64,000 nucleotides of DNA from Streptomyces sp. P9-A2 (GTDB lineage Bacteria > Actinomycetota > Actinomycetes > Streptomycetales > Streptomycetaceae), in NCBI RefSeq assembly GCF_036634175.1, contig NZ_JAZIFX010000001.1, forward strand, positions 3,658,001-3,722,000, in the 5' to 3' direction. The translations under genes were made by a program, and so were the position numbers. This document shows positions 8,353 through 17,425 of the stretch, in pieces. Within the stretch, counting starts at the first letter, position 1. Each line of letters starts with the position of its first letter. Below the pieces are notes generated by a model that saw only the letters and a list, made by a program, of their open reading frames with translations, had not been told where the DNA came from and did no database searches.

Positions 8353-10053
8353 TCATCCCGCCCGCCGATGCTGTTTGGGACGAGATCGTTTCTCGATGTA
8401 CATCCGCTCGTCGGCCGACTTCAGCACTTCGTCCGCCGTCATGCCGCAGTGGGCCCACCCGATGCCGAAGCTGGCGCCGACCCGCACGGCCCGGCCCTCG
8501 GCCCGGATGGGCTGGATGATCTCGTTGCGCAGCCGTACGGCGAGGTCCTGGGCGTCGGCCCGGCCGAGCCCGTCGGCGAGGATCACGAACTCGTCGCCGC
8601 CGAGCCGGGCGACGGTGTCGCCGTCCCGGACGCCGTCGCCGAGCCGGCGGGCGACCTCGATGAGCACCGCGTCGCCCGCGTTGTGCCCGAACCGGTCGTT
8701 GATCGACTTGAAGCCGTCGAGGTCGCAGAAGAGCACCGCGAGGCCCTTGGCGCCGTCGTCCTGGTCCTCGTCGGGGGCGATGGCGTGCACATGATGGTCG
8801 TACCCCTCGAACCCCTCGGCCTCGGGCGGGAAGTCGAAATCGTGGCCGCGGTCGAAGGCGGGCGGGCCGAAGGCGGGCGGGCCGTAGCCGGCGTCCTGGG
8901 AGTCGAAGGACTCGAAGGCGGCCATGGCTTCGTCCACGGCGGCGGGCAGTATCGACGGGCGCTTCCGGCACAGGCGTGCGGAGAGCCGGGCGCGCAGCTC
9001 CGCGGAGTTCGGCAGACCGGTGAGGGAGTCGTGGGAGGCGCGGTGGGCGAGGTGCAACTCGCGGCGCTTGCGCTCCTCGATGTCCTCGACGTGGGTGAGC
9101 AGGAAGCGCGGCCCGTCGGCCGCGTCGGCGACCACGGAGTTGCGCAGGGACACCCATACGTAGGTGCCGTCCCGGCGGGCCAGCCGCAGCTCGGCGCGGC
9201 CGCCCTCGGCGGAGGTCCGCAGCAGCGTGCCGATGTCCTCGGGGTGCACGAGGTCGGAGAAGGAGTAGCGGCGCATCGCGGAGGCGGGGCGGCCGAGCAG
9301 CCGGCACAGCGCGTCGTTGGTGCGCAGGACGCGGCCGTGCTGGTCGCCGCCCATCTCCGCGACGGCCATGCCGGACGGGGCGTACTCGAAGGCCTGCCGG
9401 AAACTCTCCTCGCTGGCGCGCAGGGCCTGCTGCTCGCGCTCCAGGCGGACCAGGGCGCGCTGCATGTTGGAGCGCAGCCGGGCGTTGCTGATCGCGATGG
9501 CGGCCTGGAAGGCGTACATCTGGAGCGCTTCGCGGCCCCAGGCGCCGGGCAGCCGGCCGTTGCGCGGGCGGTCCACGGAGAGCACGCCGACCAGTTCGCC
9601 GGCTCCGCCGCCCTGCGGGCCGGGGGCGTACATCGGGGCGAAGAGCCGGTCGGAGGGGTGCCACTCGTCCTCGAAGCGGGGCGGGGGCCCGTCGGTGTAC
9701 CACTGCGGGACGTCGTCGTCGTCGAGGACCCAGCCCTCGGTGTGCGGTATGAAGATCAGGTCGCCCCAGGTCTCGCCCATGGCGAGGCGGCGCTCCCAGG
9801 ACTCGCGCGAACCGACCCGGCCGGTGATGAGGGACTCGGCGGCCGCGTTGCCCGAGAGGGCGGCCACGACCAGGTCACCGTCGGGGCGCACGAGGTTGAC
9901 GCAGGCCAGTTCGTACCCCAGGGCGTGGACGGCGCCGTCGGCGACGGTCTGGAGGGTGTCGGCCAGACTGCGGGCCGTGTTCATGTCGGCCATGCCCTGG
10001 TGCAGTTGCCGCAGGGAAGCAAGACGGACATAGGGCTCCGACTCGGTCTCCAT
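8353..10053 (-). CDS. cdgB: Diguanylate cyclase, GAF-PAS-GGDEF (CdgB-like)
   Basis: A 566-residue cytoplasmic signalling protein. A GAF domain (about 20-200, VADGAVHALGYELACVNLV), a short coiled coil, a PAS/PAC pair (about 235-370, FRQAFEYAPSGMAVAEM and FLLTHVEDIEERKRRELHL) and a C-terminal GGDEF domain follow in order. The active-site motif is intact (ARLGGDEFVIL), so c-di-GMP synthesis is expected. The GGDEF domain has an unusually long acidic insert of about 60 residues before the motif. The domain order and neighbours match S. coelicolor CdgB, a BldD target controlling development. I chose the ATG at 10053 for its GGGAGGGTGAGC ribosome site; a longer frame opens at 10137. Confidence 0.88.
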   Translation of the reverse strand: METESEPYVRLASLRQLHQGMADMNTARSLADTLQTVADGAVHALGYELACVNLVRPDGDLVVAALSGNAAAESLITGRVGSRESWERRLAMGETWGDLIFIPHTEGWVLDDDDVPQWYTDGPPPRFEDEWHPSDRLFAPMYAPGPQGGGAGELVGVLSVDRPRNGRLPGAWGREALQMYAFQAAIAISNARLRSNMQRALVRLEREQQALRASEESFRQAFEYAPSGMAVAEMGGDQHGRVLRTNDALCRLLGRPASAMRRYSFSDLVHPEDIGTLLRTSAEGGRAELRLARRDGTYVWVSLRNSVVADAADGPRFLLTHVEDIEERKRRELHLAHRASHDSLTGLPNSAELRARLSARLCRKRPSILPAAVDEAMAAFESFDSQDAGYGPPAFGPPAFDRGHDFDFPPEAEGFEGYDHHVHAIAPDEDQDDGAKGLAVLFCDLDGFKSINDRFGHNAGDAVLIEVARRLGDGVRDGDTVARLGGDEFVILADGLGRADAQDLAVRLRNEIIQPIRAEGRAVRVGASFGIGWAHCGMTADEVLKSADERMYIEKRSRPKQHRRAG

Positions 10054-10181
10054 GCTCACCCTCCCCCCGGGACCTCGCAGCGAATCAAGCGTTCTCATCG
10101 GCGTATCGTCCTGGCAGCCTCCCCGCCACTGAATCACAGCGCGCTGCCCACCCGGTACACAGGGTCAACAATTGCCACCCC

Positions 10182-10199
10182 TTGTGATTCAAGTCACAA
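10182..10199. promoter_or_regulatory. CRP-like palindrome TTGTGA-N6-TCACAA
   Basis: A perfect 6-6-6 inverted repeat that contains the CRP/FNR-type core GTGA-N6-TCAC. It lies in the 382-bp divergent region (10054-10435) between the cdgB-like gene and the flavin reductase gene, 129 bp upstream of the former. Two CAATTG hexamers flank it. No gene is seen in this region. Streptomyces Crp is the obvious candidate; this is inference. Confidence 0.6.
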
Positions 10200-10435
10200 C
10201 TAAACATGAACAATTGGGAGACCTTTCCGCAGTTTCTCCGGCCGTTCACCGGATATACCGAATGAACGGCATGCGCCTCATGCGCCGCATGCGAATTCCG
10301 CACCCTTTCCACAGGGTTCGGTCCGTGGGCGCCGGCTCACGCCCGTGGAGCGCAGGAGTCCGTCGCTGGTCCTAGGTCCCCGCTCGGGCGGAGGCCCGAT
10401 GCGGGACGTACGGAGCGGAGACTAGCGTTTCCGGT

Positions 10436-11020
10436 GTGCTGAACACTCCCGTACCCCCGCCCACGATCACCGCCGTACCCGCCGCCCGGCATGCTGAGGG
10501 GGTGAGCGACGACGAGTTCCGCGCAGCCATGTCCCGTCTGGCCGCCGGTGTGGTCCTGGTGACCGCGCAAGAGCCGTCGCTGGACCCGGACGACCCGCGG
10601 GCACCGGCCGGCGAGGACGTCGGCATGACCGCGACCGCGTTCCTTTCGGTGTCCCTGGACCCGCCATTGGTGCTGGTCAGCCTGCGCGAGGGCTCCCGCA
10701 TGGACGACCTGCTCGACGAGCAGCCACTGTGGTCGGTGTCGGTCCTGTCCGAGAGCCAGCGGCACATCGCGGGCCGCTTCTCGATGAAGGGCCGGATCAG
10801 CGACCGCCTCCTCTTCGCGGACATCCCGTACGTGCGGGGCGAGTACAGCGGCGCCCCCCTGGTCGGCGGCGCCCTCGCCACCCTGGAGTGCCGCACCGAG
10901 CAGAGGGTGCCGGCCGGCGACCACACCCTGGTGATCGGCCGCGTCCTGACGGCGGACGTACCCAGCGCGGACGGCGGGCCGCTGACCTACTTCCGGGGCC
11001 GTTACCGGCACCTGGCCTGA
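10436..11020 (+). CDS. Flavin reductase-like domain protein
   Basis: A 194-residue protein with the split-barrel flavin reductase fold: EFRAAMSRLAAGVVLVTA, then GMTATAFLSVSLDPPLVLVSL, LLDEQPLWSVSVLSESQ, and a C-terminal HTLVIGRVLTADV. Such proteins bind FMN or FAD and reduce it with NAD(P)H, often to feed a monooxygenase. No partner monooxygenase lies beside it. The first 22 residues are a Pro-rich extension, so a GTG at 10502 is an alternative start. It diverges from the diguanylate cyclase gene. Confidence 0.8.
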   Translation: MLNTPVPPPTITAVPAARHAEGVSDDEFRAAMSRLAAGVVLVTAQEPSLDPDDPRAPAGEDVGMTATAFLSVSLDPPLVLVSLREGSRMDDLLDEQPLWSVSVLSESQRHIAGRFSMKGRISDRLLFADIPYVRGEYSGAPLVGGALATLECRTEQRVPAGDHTLVIGRVLTADVPSADGGPLTYFRGRYRHLA

Positions 11021-11102
11021 GCGTTCCCGGGGCTCTTCACGGAAGCCTCCCGGGCCGGAAATCCCTTTTACCGAAAGGGAATTGCTTCCCTACGCTGCCC
11101 GG

Positions 11103-11576
11103 GTGACAAAGACCACATCTCCCCGCCTCGAAGAGCTCACCCCGAAAAACCTCGACGCCGCCCTCGGCATACGCGTCCGCCCCGACCAGGAGTTCGCGGT
11201 CGCCCCGGTCGTGAAGTCCCTCGCCGAGGCATACGTCCACTCCGGCTCCGCCTGGCCCCGCCTGATCGTGGACGGTGACCGCGCGGTCGGCTTCCTGATG
11301 GCCTTCCTCGACATCGACTGGCACGAGGACGGCGGCAGCCTCGTCCGCTCGGGCCTGTGGCGGCTGAACATCGCCGCCGAGGAACAGGGCAAGGGCTACG
11401 GCCGCTTCGCCGTGGAGTCGGTCGCCGCGGAGATCCGCGCCCGGGGCGGCAAGGAGCTCCACGTCACCTGGCATCCCGGCGAGAACGGCCCGGAGAACTT
11501 TTATCTGGGCCTGGGCTTCCGCAGGAACGGCGAGGTCGTCGGGGAGGAAACGGTCGGAGTGCTGGACCTGGCCTGA
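11103..11576 (+). CDS. GNAT-family N-acetyltransferase
   Basis: A 157-residue acetyltransferase. The acetyl-CoA loop is [20 protein letters not shown] near residue 95, followed by [28 protein letters not shown], the usual GNAT C-terminal strands. The substrate cannot be told. I chose the GTG at 11103 because it gives [12 protein letters not shown] directly before the first strand and follows a promoter-like stretch closely, so a leaderless message is possible. Another frame opens 21 bp earlier. Confidence 0.82.
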   Translation: MTKTTSPRLEELTPKNLDAALGIRVRPDQEFAVAPVVKSLAEAYVHSGSAWPRLIVDGDRAVGFLMAFLDIDWHEDGGSLVRSGLWRLNIAAEEQGKGYGRFAVESVAAEIRARGGKELHVTWHPGENGPENFYLGLGFRRNGEVVGEETVGVLDLA

Positions 11577-11721
11577 CACCCGTCCGCCCCGTTCCCGCGC
11601 GGAGGACCCCGCCCCCGCCTGGATCACCCCGGCCCTACCCGGGACACCCCCGGTTCCGTCCGGAGCACCCGGCCCGCGCCGAGGCACCCCGGGACACGGA
11701 GCACCCGGGTCCTGCCCGAGG

Positions 11722-12159
11722 TCACCCCCAGTCGCGCGCGGAGCGCCCCCGCTTCGTCTCCGAGCGCTGCTTCTTCTCCCGTAGCCGGCGCTCGTTGATG
11801 CCGCGGGGGATGCGGGTAGGTTTGCGGGGCCGGGGCGGGGGCGCGGTGGCCTCGGCGAGGAGCGCCGTGAGGCGCACGGCGGCGGTCTCTCGGTTGCGCC
11901 ACTGGGAGCGGTGCTCTGAGGCCCGGACGGTGACGACACCGTCGGTCAGCCGCCCCGCCAGCCGCTCCAGCGCCCGCTCCTTCCACACCTCGGGCAGCGC
12001 TTCGGTGGCGGCGAGGTCGAAACGCAGCTCGACCTGCGAGTCGGTGGTGTTCACGTGCTGCCCGCCGGGCCCCGACGAACGCGAGAAACGCCACATGAGC
12101 TCGGCCTCGGGCAGGAGGACGGAGCCGCGGATGACATGGGGACCGGACATGCCGTCCAT
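11722..12159 (-). CDS. arfB: Alternative ribosome-rescue peptidyl-tRNA hydrolase ArfB
   Basis: A 145-residue class-I-release-factor-like protein. The catalytic GGQ lies in [16 protein letters not shown] near residue 33. The C-terminal 40 residues are very basic ([29 protein letters not shown]), the tail that enters the empty mRNA channel of stalled ribosomes. It hydrolyses peptidyl-tRNA on non-stop complexes without a stop codon. The length is right for ArfB/YaeJ and too short for RF1 or RF2. AGAGGCGGG lies before the first ATG. Confidence 0.92.
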   Translation of the reverse strand: MDGMSGPHVIRGSVLLPEAELMWRFSRSSGPGGQHVNTTDSQVELRFDLAATEALPEVWKERALERLAGRLTDGVVTVRASEHRSQWRNRETAAVRLTALLAEATAPPPRPRKPTRIPRGINERRLREKKQRSETKRGRSARDWG

Positions 12160-12304
12160 GGTCCCGCCTCTGACCGGTCCGCGTCACCCGAATATCCCGG
12201 GTAAAGAAAGTAAAGCCACCTGGAACCTCGCGTACTCCTCTCGCGTTCAAAGGGGTAGCTGTAGCTTCGTAGCCGTACGTACACGAGGGAAGGGACTCCC
12301 AACA

Positions 12305-12880
12305 ATGGCTGTAAGCCTGTCCAAGGGTGGCAACGTCTCGCTCACCAAGGAGGCTCCGGGCCTGACCGCCGTCACCGTGGGCCTCGGCTGGGACGTCCGC
12401 ACCACCACCGGCACGGACTTCGACCTCGACGCCTCCGCGATCGCGGTCAACCCGCAGGGCAAGGTGTACTCGGAGGGTCACTTCGTCTTCTTCAACAACA
12501 AGCAGACCCCGGACAACACCATCGTCCACACCGGCGACAACCGCACCGGTGAGGGCGAGGGCGACGACGAGCAGATCAACGTCAACCTGGCCGGTCTCCC
12601 GGCGGACGTCGAAAAGATCGTCTTCCCGGTCTCGATCTACGACGCCGAGACCCGCAGCCAGAACTTCGGCCAGGTGCGCAACGCGTACATCCGCGTCATC
12701 AACCAGGCCGGCGGCACCGAGATCGCCCGCTACGACCTGTCCGAGGACGCGGCCACCGAGACCGCCATGGTCTTCGGCGAGCTGTACCGCAACGGTGCCG
12801 AGTGGAAGTTCCGCGCCGTCGGCCAGGGCTACGCCTCGGGCCTGACGGGCATCGCCCAGGACTTCGGCGTCGGGGTCTGA
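12305..12880 (+). CDS. terD: TerD-family stress protein
   Basis: A 191-residue TerD/CABP-fold protein. The family core is complete: [25 protein letters not shown], the calcium-binding FDLDASAI and [11 protein letters not shown] segments, and [22 protein letters not shown]. TerD proteins bind calcium and are linked to tellurite and general stress, but their biochemistry is not settled. The gene stands alone with a GGGAAGGGACT ribosome site and its own terminator. Streptomyces have several copies; no other ter gene lies near. Confidence 0.92.
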   Translation: MAVSLSKGGNVSLTKEAPGLTAVTVGLGWDVRTTTGTDFDLDASAIAVNPQGKVYSEGHFVFFNNKQTPDNTIVHTGDNRTGEGEGDDEQINVNLAGLPADVEKIVFPVSIYDAETRSQNFGQVRNAYIRVINQAGGTEIARYDLSEDAATETAMVFGELYRNGAEWKFRAVGQGYASGLTGIAQDFGVGV

Positions 12881-12900
12881 CGGACGCCCCACACCACGTT

Positions 12901-12942
12901 CCGGAGCCCCCGGCCCGCCTTCCCGGCGGCCGGGGGCTCCGG
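12901..12942 (+). terminator. 15-bp hairpin after terD
   Basis: CCGGAGCCCCCGGCC (12901-12915) pairs perfectly with 12928-12942, leaving a 12-nt loop, 20 bp after the terD stop. This is the usual Streptomyces GC-rich terminator form. Confidence 0.85.
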
Positions 12943-13042
12943 CGCGCGCAGGGCACGGGCAGGGCGCACGCAGGGAACGTCCCAGGGCTGCGGGGCTACG
13001 GCCTTCGGCTTCCAGGTCATCGGCTCTCCAGGACTTCAGGCC

Positions 13043-14557
13043 TCAGGGCGTGGAGGGCCGGGCCGGCTTCCCCTCCCCGTACAGCCAGTCCGACCAGATC
13101 CCGTCGAAGTCCTCGTCCGGGGCCGACCTCTCCACGTACGCCGTGAAGTCGGCGGTGTCCGCGTTGCCGTGGCGGTGCTTCGCCGCCCAGCCGCGGAGGA
13201 GGGCGCGGAAGGCGTCGTCGCCGACCGTCCGCCGGATCCTGTGCAGGACCATCGCGCCGCGCTGGTAGACGGGGACGCCGGAGATGTGCGCCGCGTCGGG
13301 CGGCCGCGCGGGTGGGAACGACCAGACCGCCTCGTTCGTCGCCGCGTCGGGGAAGTACGTTCCGGCGTACATCGCGTCGAAGGTCTCCTGGGCGGTGCCG
13401 TCCCCGTGGTCCTCCCGCCACAGCCACTCCGCGTAGGTCGCGAACCCCTCGTTGAGCCACATGTCCCGCCAGGTCTTCGGCGTGACGGAGTTGCCGTACC
13501 ACTGGTGGGCCAGCTCGTGCACCAGGAGCAGGGTGCTGGGCGCCCCGGCGAACACGGGCCGGTTCTGGGTCTCCAGGGCGTACCCGGCGTCCCCGGGACG
13601 CTCGACGATCGCCCCCGCCGAGGAGAAGGGGTACGGGCCGAACCAGCCCTCCGCCCACTCCACGGCCTCCGGGAGCCGGGCCAGCACCGTACGGCTCGCC
13701 GCCGCCTGCCGCGGATCGACTGCGGTGTGAACGGGAAGGCCGCCGCGGGTCGTGGTGCGGCCGGTCTCGTACCGGCCGACGGCGAGCACGGCGAGGTAAC
13801 TCGCCATCGACTCGGTGGTACGCCAGGTGAAGGCCGTCCGGCCCCCCTTCGTCCGCTCCCCCGCGGGCTCGCCGTTGGACACCGCCCGCAGGCCCTTGGG
13901 CACCGTCGCCGTGACGGTGTACGTCGCCTTGTCGAAGGGGTGGTGGTTGCCCGGGAACCACGCCATCGAGCCCGTCGGCTGGCCCAGCGCCAGCGCCCCG
14001 TCCGCGGTGCGCAGCCAGCCCTCCTCGGAGCCGTCCGGGTCGGTGACGGTCACCGGGGCCCCGGAGTAGCGGACGGCCACCCGGAACGTCCGGCCCCGGT
14101 CCAGTCCCTTCGCCGGCCGGACGGTCAGCTCCTGACCGGCGCGCCGCCAGCGGGCGGTGCCGCCGTCGACGGTGACCCGCTCGACGTCCAGGCCCTCGAG
14201 GTCCAGGTTCAGCGCGGTCAGGTCCTCGGTCGCGCGGGCGGTGATCGTCGCGGTGCCGGTGAGGTGATGGGCGGCCGGATCGTAGGCGAGGTCGAGCGCG
14301 TAGTGGGAGACGTCGTACCCGCCGTTGCCGGCCTTCGGGAAGTACGGGTCGCCCGCACCGGCGCTGCCCGGACCACCCGATCCGTCAGAACCCCCAGGTC
14401 CTCCGGACGCACCCCCCGCGCACCCGGCCACTGCCACCGCCACCGCCGCGGTCACGAGGGCGACGGCGGCGAGCGGACGGGGGCCGTGGGGACGGGGGCC
14501 GTGGGAACGAAGGCCGCGGGGACGGCGATGGCCACGGGGCCGGAAGCGGAGGCGCAC
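13043..14557 (-). CDS. Secreted M1-family metallopeptidase lipoprotein
   Basis: A 504-residue lipoprotein. A basic N-terminus, a hydrophobic stretch and the lipobox VAVAGC near residue 46 give a membrane-anchored extracellular enzyme. The N-terminal beta domain is followed by the M1 catalytic core: the exopeptidase-type loop ALETQNRP, the zinc motif HELAHQW with the third ligand in WLNEGFATYAEW. It lacks the large C-terminal helical domain of PepN, so it belongs to the short M1 group. It should cleave N-terminal residues from peptides at the cell surface. The GTG at 14557 is the only start that keeps the basic signal region. It is a useful intact comparison for the zinc-less M1 homologue at 41-43 kb. 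Confidence 0.88.
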   Translation of the reverse strand: MRLRFRPRGHRRPRGLRSHGPRPHGPRPLAAVALVTAAVAVAVAGCAGGASGGPGGSDGSGGPGSAGAGDPYFPKAGNGGYDVSHYALDLAYDPAAHHLTGTATITARATEDLTALNLDLEGLDVERVTVDGGTARWRRAGQELTVRPAKGLDRGRTFRVAVRYSGAPVTVTDPDGSEEGWLRTADGALALGQPTGSMAWFPGNHHPFDKATYTVTATVPKGLRAVSNGEPAGERTKGGRTAFTWRTTESMASYLAVLAVGRYETGRTTTRGGLPVHTAVDPRQAAASRTVLARLPEAVEWAEGWFGPYPFSSAGAIVERPGDAGYALETQNRPVFAGAPSTLLLVHELAHQWYGNSVTPKTWRDMWLNEGFATYAEWLWREDHGDGTAQETFDAMYAGTYFPDAATNEAVWSFPPARPPDAAHISGVPVYQRGAMVLHRIRRTVGDDAFRALLRGWAAKHRHGNADTADFTAYVERSAPDEDFDGIWSDWLYGEGKPARPSTP

Positions 14558-14680
14558 CCCGCGATCCTAGGAAGAACACGGCCGCGCACCACGGAGCGAC
14601 CCCGGCCCCACAGTCGTCGAGCCCGTCCACCGGACCGTCCGCCGCCGCCGCACCGCGTCCGCCGTGACACCATCACCTCC

Positions 14681-15181
14681 GTGCTCGACATCGGCTATGC
14701 CCTCTCCAACCGCTTCCCCGACCCCCCGCAGACCGACTACCGCCGTGCGGACGTCCACGCCCTGCGGCACGACCTCTTCTGCGGCGACGTCTACCTCGCC
14801 GACACCAAGGAGGACCGGGAACTGTCCACAGCCTGGGGATGGGTGCCGGTGCTCGACTTCGCCTGGGCCCTGTGCGACATCGTGGAACGCGTCGACCGGG
14901 ACCCGGCGGGCTCCCGTGCCTCCCGCCCCCAGTACGCGGAACTGGACTTCACCGAATCCACCGACCGGCTGCTCTTCGAACGCCGCTTCGGCTGGGTCGA
15001 CATCGAGGCCGAGTGGCTGCCGGCGGACGAACCGCCCCTGACCTTCTCCCACTCCGAACTCCGCCGCGAGGCCCGCGACTTCCTGCACGACCTGCTCGCC
15101 GACCTCATCGACCTGCACGAGGACCTGGGAGAGAACCCGGCCATCTGGACCCTCCAAGCCCGCCACCCGCGCCTCGACTGA
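14681..15181 (+). CDS. Conserved hypothetical protein, 166 aa
   Basis: I do not recognise a named domain. The protein is soluble and acidic, rich in Trp and aromatic residues (ELSTAWGWVPVLDFAWALCDIVERVDRD), with a C-terminal helix pattern (ELRREARDFLHDLLADLIDLHEDLGENPAIWTL). The regular composition and clean codon use support a real gene. Similar proteins are common in Streptomyces, sometimes near immunity or contact systems, but nothing here proves a role. The GTG at 14681 is the first start in frame after the divergent peptidase gene. Confidence 0.7.
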   Translation: MLDIGYALSNRFPDPPQTDYRRADVHALRHDLFCGDVYLADTKEDRELSTAWGWVPVLDFAWALCDIVERVDRDPAGSRASRPQYAELDFTESTDRLLFERRFGWVDIEAEWLPADEPPLTFSHSELRREARDFLHDLLADLIDLHEDLGENPAIWTLQARHPRLD

Positions 15182-15248
15182 CCCACCGCGCGCGCCCCGG
15201 CCCTCCTCCCCCTCCGCCCACGCCCTTTCCGCCCCGCTCCCCCGCCCC

Positions 15249-15932
15249 TCAGTCCTCCACCCGGATCCCCAGCTCCCCCGCCAGCACCGGTGCCAGATCC
15301 AGCAACTGCCCCGTACTGATCACCGCCCCCGCCAGCCGGTCCACACCCCGGGCGATCTCCAGCGAAGCGGCCCCGCGCAGATCGACGTCCGTCAGCGTGG
15401 CCCCGCTGAGATCCGCGCCCTTCAGCGCGCAGTCCACGAACTCCACCCGCTCCAGCCGCGCCCCGCCGAAGTCCGGCTCGACCAGCACACAGTTCTCGAA
15501 GACGACGTCCCTGAGCCGCGCGGACCGCAGATTCAGGAAATCGATCTTCCCGCCCCGGACCAGCACCCGCTCCAGCTCCGCCCCGTGCAACTGAGTCCCC
15601 CCGAGACGCGCGTCCGTCAGCTCGACGTCGCGCAGCGTCGCCCCGGAGAGATCCGTGCCCACCCCCCGCACACCGGCGAGGACCGAGTCCAGCACCCGGG
15701 CCCTGGACAGCCGCGTCCCGTCCAGCGCGCATCCCGTCAGCACGCAGTCCATGAACCGCGCCCCCGCGCCGTCCTGCGCCGAGAGATCCGCCTCGAAGAA
15801 CTCCAGCCCGTCGTAGTCCCCGTCCGGCTCCAGCTCACCCCCCTCGTACCGCTCGGGCACCGGCAGCCGCAGCTCCGGACGCCGAGCGCCCTTCACCCCC
15901 GTACCGCCCGCCGACACCGCTCGCCTCACCAT
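15249..15932 (-). CDS. Pentapeptide-repeat protein
   Basis: A 227-residue protein with about 20 pentapeptide repeats of the A(D/N)LXX type from residue 50 to 200, for example FEADLSAQD, LSGATLRDVELTDARLGGTQLHGAELERV and CALKGADLSGATLTDVDLRGA. These build a right-handed quadrilateral beta-helix. Some members protect gyrase from quinolones by mimicking DNA; most have unknown partners. The ATG at 15932 has GAGGAC just before it. The 3' end converges on the 14681 gene with a 67-bp gap. Confidence 0.85.
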   Translation of the reverse strand: MVRRAVSAGGTGVKGARRPELRLPVPERYEGGELEPDGDYDGLEFFEADLSAQDGAGARFMDCVLTGCALDGTRLSRARVLDSVLAGVRGVGTDLSGATLRDVELTDARLGGTQLHGAELERVLVRGGKIDFLNLRSARLRDVVFENCVLVEPDFGGARLERVEFVDCALKGADLSGATLTDVDLRGAASLEIARGVDRLAGAVISTGQLLDLAPVLAGELGIRVED

Positions 15933-16100
15933 GTCCTCATCCTGCACTCCCCCACTGACAATCGGCCTGACCTGCGAAGACCTCGGGCCTGTCACATCCT
16001 GGAGCCCTGGGCCGTCGTAGCCACGAGTGACCGGGGCCATCGGAGACCGGACCGTCTCCGAAACCACCGGGCGCGACCCCGACCGAGGGAGAACCCAGCC

Positions 16101-17261
16101 ATGCACCGCATCACCGTCATCGGCGGCGGTTTCGCCGGACTGACCGCGGCCATCACCGCCGCCGAGGCAGGAGCCGAAGTCACCCTCCACGAAGCGCACC
16201 ACACCCTCGGTGGCCGTGCCCGCACCGCCGAGGGCCCCTACCGGACCAACGAGGGCCCGCACGCCCTCTACAGCGGCGGCCCGCACTGGTCCTGGCTCCG
16301 GCAACGCGACCTCATCGGCCCCCTCGCTCCCCTCCCGCCCCTGGAAGCCGCCCGCCTCCGGCTCCGCCACCACGGCACCCTGCACCGCGTCCCGCCCCTC
16401 GCCATGCTGAAACTGCTGCGCCGCGCCCCTGCCCACGCCCCCGTCGACACCGACTTCCGTACCTGGGCCACCGGTATCGCCGGCGAGGAGGGCGCGCTCG
16501 CCGCCGCCCACTACTCCGCCGTCGCCCTCTTCCACCACGACCCCGGCTCCCTCTCCGCCGCCTTCGTCCAGGAACGCCTGCGCCGCGCCGCCAAGCTGCC
16601 GCCGGAGGCCCATTACCCGCGCGGCGGCTGGGGCGGCCTCATCGACCGCATGGCCTCCCGCGCCTGGAACCTGGGCGTCCGCATGGAGACCCTGTCCCGC
16701 GCGGACACCCTCCCCACGGACGCCCCGGTCGTCGTCGCCACCTCCCTGGACTCCGCCCGCCGTCTCCTCGGCGACCCCGCCCTCACCTGGCCGAGCGGCC
16801 GCACCGTCCTCGTCGACCTCGCCCTGCGCACCCGGCGCGGCGACGCGTTCGTCGTCTCCGACCTGGACGCGCCCGGCTGGCTGGAACGGTTCACCGCCCA
16901 GGACCGCACCCTCGCCCCCGCCGGCGAACAGCTCCTCCAGGGCCAGATCCCCATCGCCCCGCACGAGACCAGGGCCGACGGCGTGGCCCGCGCCGAGGAA
17001 CTGCTGGACCTGGGCCACCCGGGCTGGCGGGAACGCGTCACCTGGCGGCGGGAGGCGGTGGCGAACGGGCGGACCGGCGCCGTCGACCCGCCCGGCACCA
17101 GCTGGCACGACCGGCCCGCCGTCGACCGCGGCGACGGCGTCTACCTCGCGGGCGACCAGGTCGCCGCCCCCGGTGTGCTCTCCGAGGTCTCCTTCAACAG
17201 CGCCCTCACGGCCGTCTCCCTCGCCCTCGGCCGGCACGAGCTTGACCTCAAGCGAGCTTGA
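16101..17261 (+). CDS. FAD-dependent oxidoreductase, phytoene-desaturase/amine-oxidase type
   Basis: A 386-residue flavoprotein. The N-terminal dinucleotide fold is MHRITVIGGGFAGLTAAITAAEAGAEVTLHE, followed by the GGRA motif typical of the amine oxidase/desaturase group. A C-terminal FAD segment DGVYLAGDQVAAPGVLSEVSFNSAL closes the site. The substrate is unknown; there are no carotenoid genes near. The ATG at 16101 is preceded by GAGGGAGAA. The end of the gene overlaps a SoxR-type operator that serves the next gene. Confidence 0.82.
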   Translation: MHRITVIGGGFAGLTAAITAAEAGAEVTLHEAHHTLGGRARTAEGPYRTNEGPHALYSGGPHWSWLRQRDLIGPLAPLPPLEAARLRLRHHGTLHRVPPLAMLKLLRRAPAHAPVDTDFRTWATGIAGEEGALAAAHYSAVALFHHDPGSLSAAFVQERLRRAAKLPPEAHYPRGGWGGLIDRMASRAWNLGVRMETLSRADTLPTDAPVVVATSLDSARRLLGDPALTWPSGRTVLVDLALRTRRGDAFVVSDLDAPGWLERFTAQDRTLAPAGEQLLQGQIPIAPHETRADGVARAEELLDLGHPGWRERVTWRREAVANGRTGAVDPPGTSWHDRPAVDRGDGVYLAGDQVAAPGVLSEVSFNSALTAVSLALGRHELDLKRA

Positions 17262-17264
17262 GGT
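17245..17264. promoter_or_regulatory. SoxR-type box, perfect 9-2-9 palindrome
   Basis: ACCTCAAGC-GA-GCTTGAGGT agrees with the SoxR operator of actinobacteria (CCTCAAG...CTTGAGG). It lies at the very end of the upstream coding region and 161 bp before the quinone-reductase-like gene. In S. coelicolor a NADPH:quinone reductase gene of this same neighbourhood is a known SoxR target, so both site and target fit. Confidence 0.85.
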
Positions 17265-17425
17265 TGAACAGTGGGCCCACCACAGTGACCACGCCGAGCC
17301 GACACCCGGTCCGGTACACCGGCCCGGGCGTCCCCCGGGCCGGCGCCTCGGACCGGTGTCCCGGACCAGCGCCTCGGACCGGTGTCCCGAGCCGACTTCC
17401 CGGACCGCGCCCACAGGAGACACCC

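Noticed and set aside
11577..11721. Small gene in the C-rich gap between the acetyltransferase and arfB
   Set aside because: Only low-complexity Pro/Arg frames are open; no start with a ribosome site.
13043..14557. A link between the secreted M1 peptidase and the hydrazine-type cluster
   Set aside because: It has an intact zinc site and a lipobox and lies 10 kb outside the cluster among core genes.
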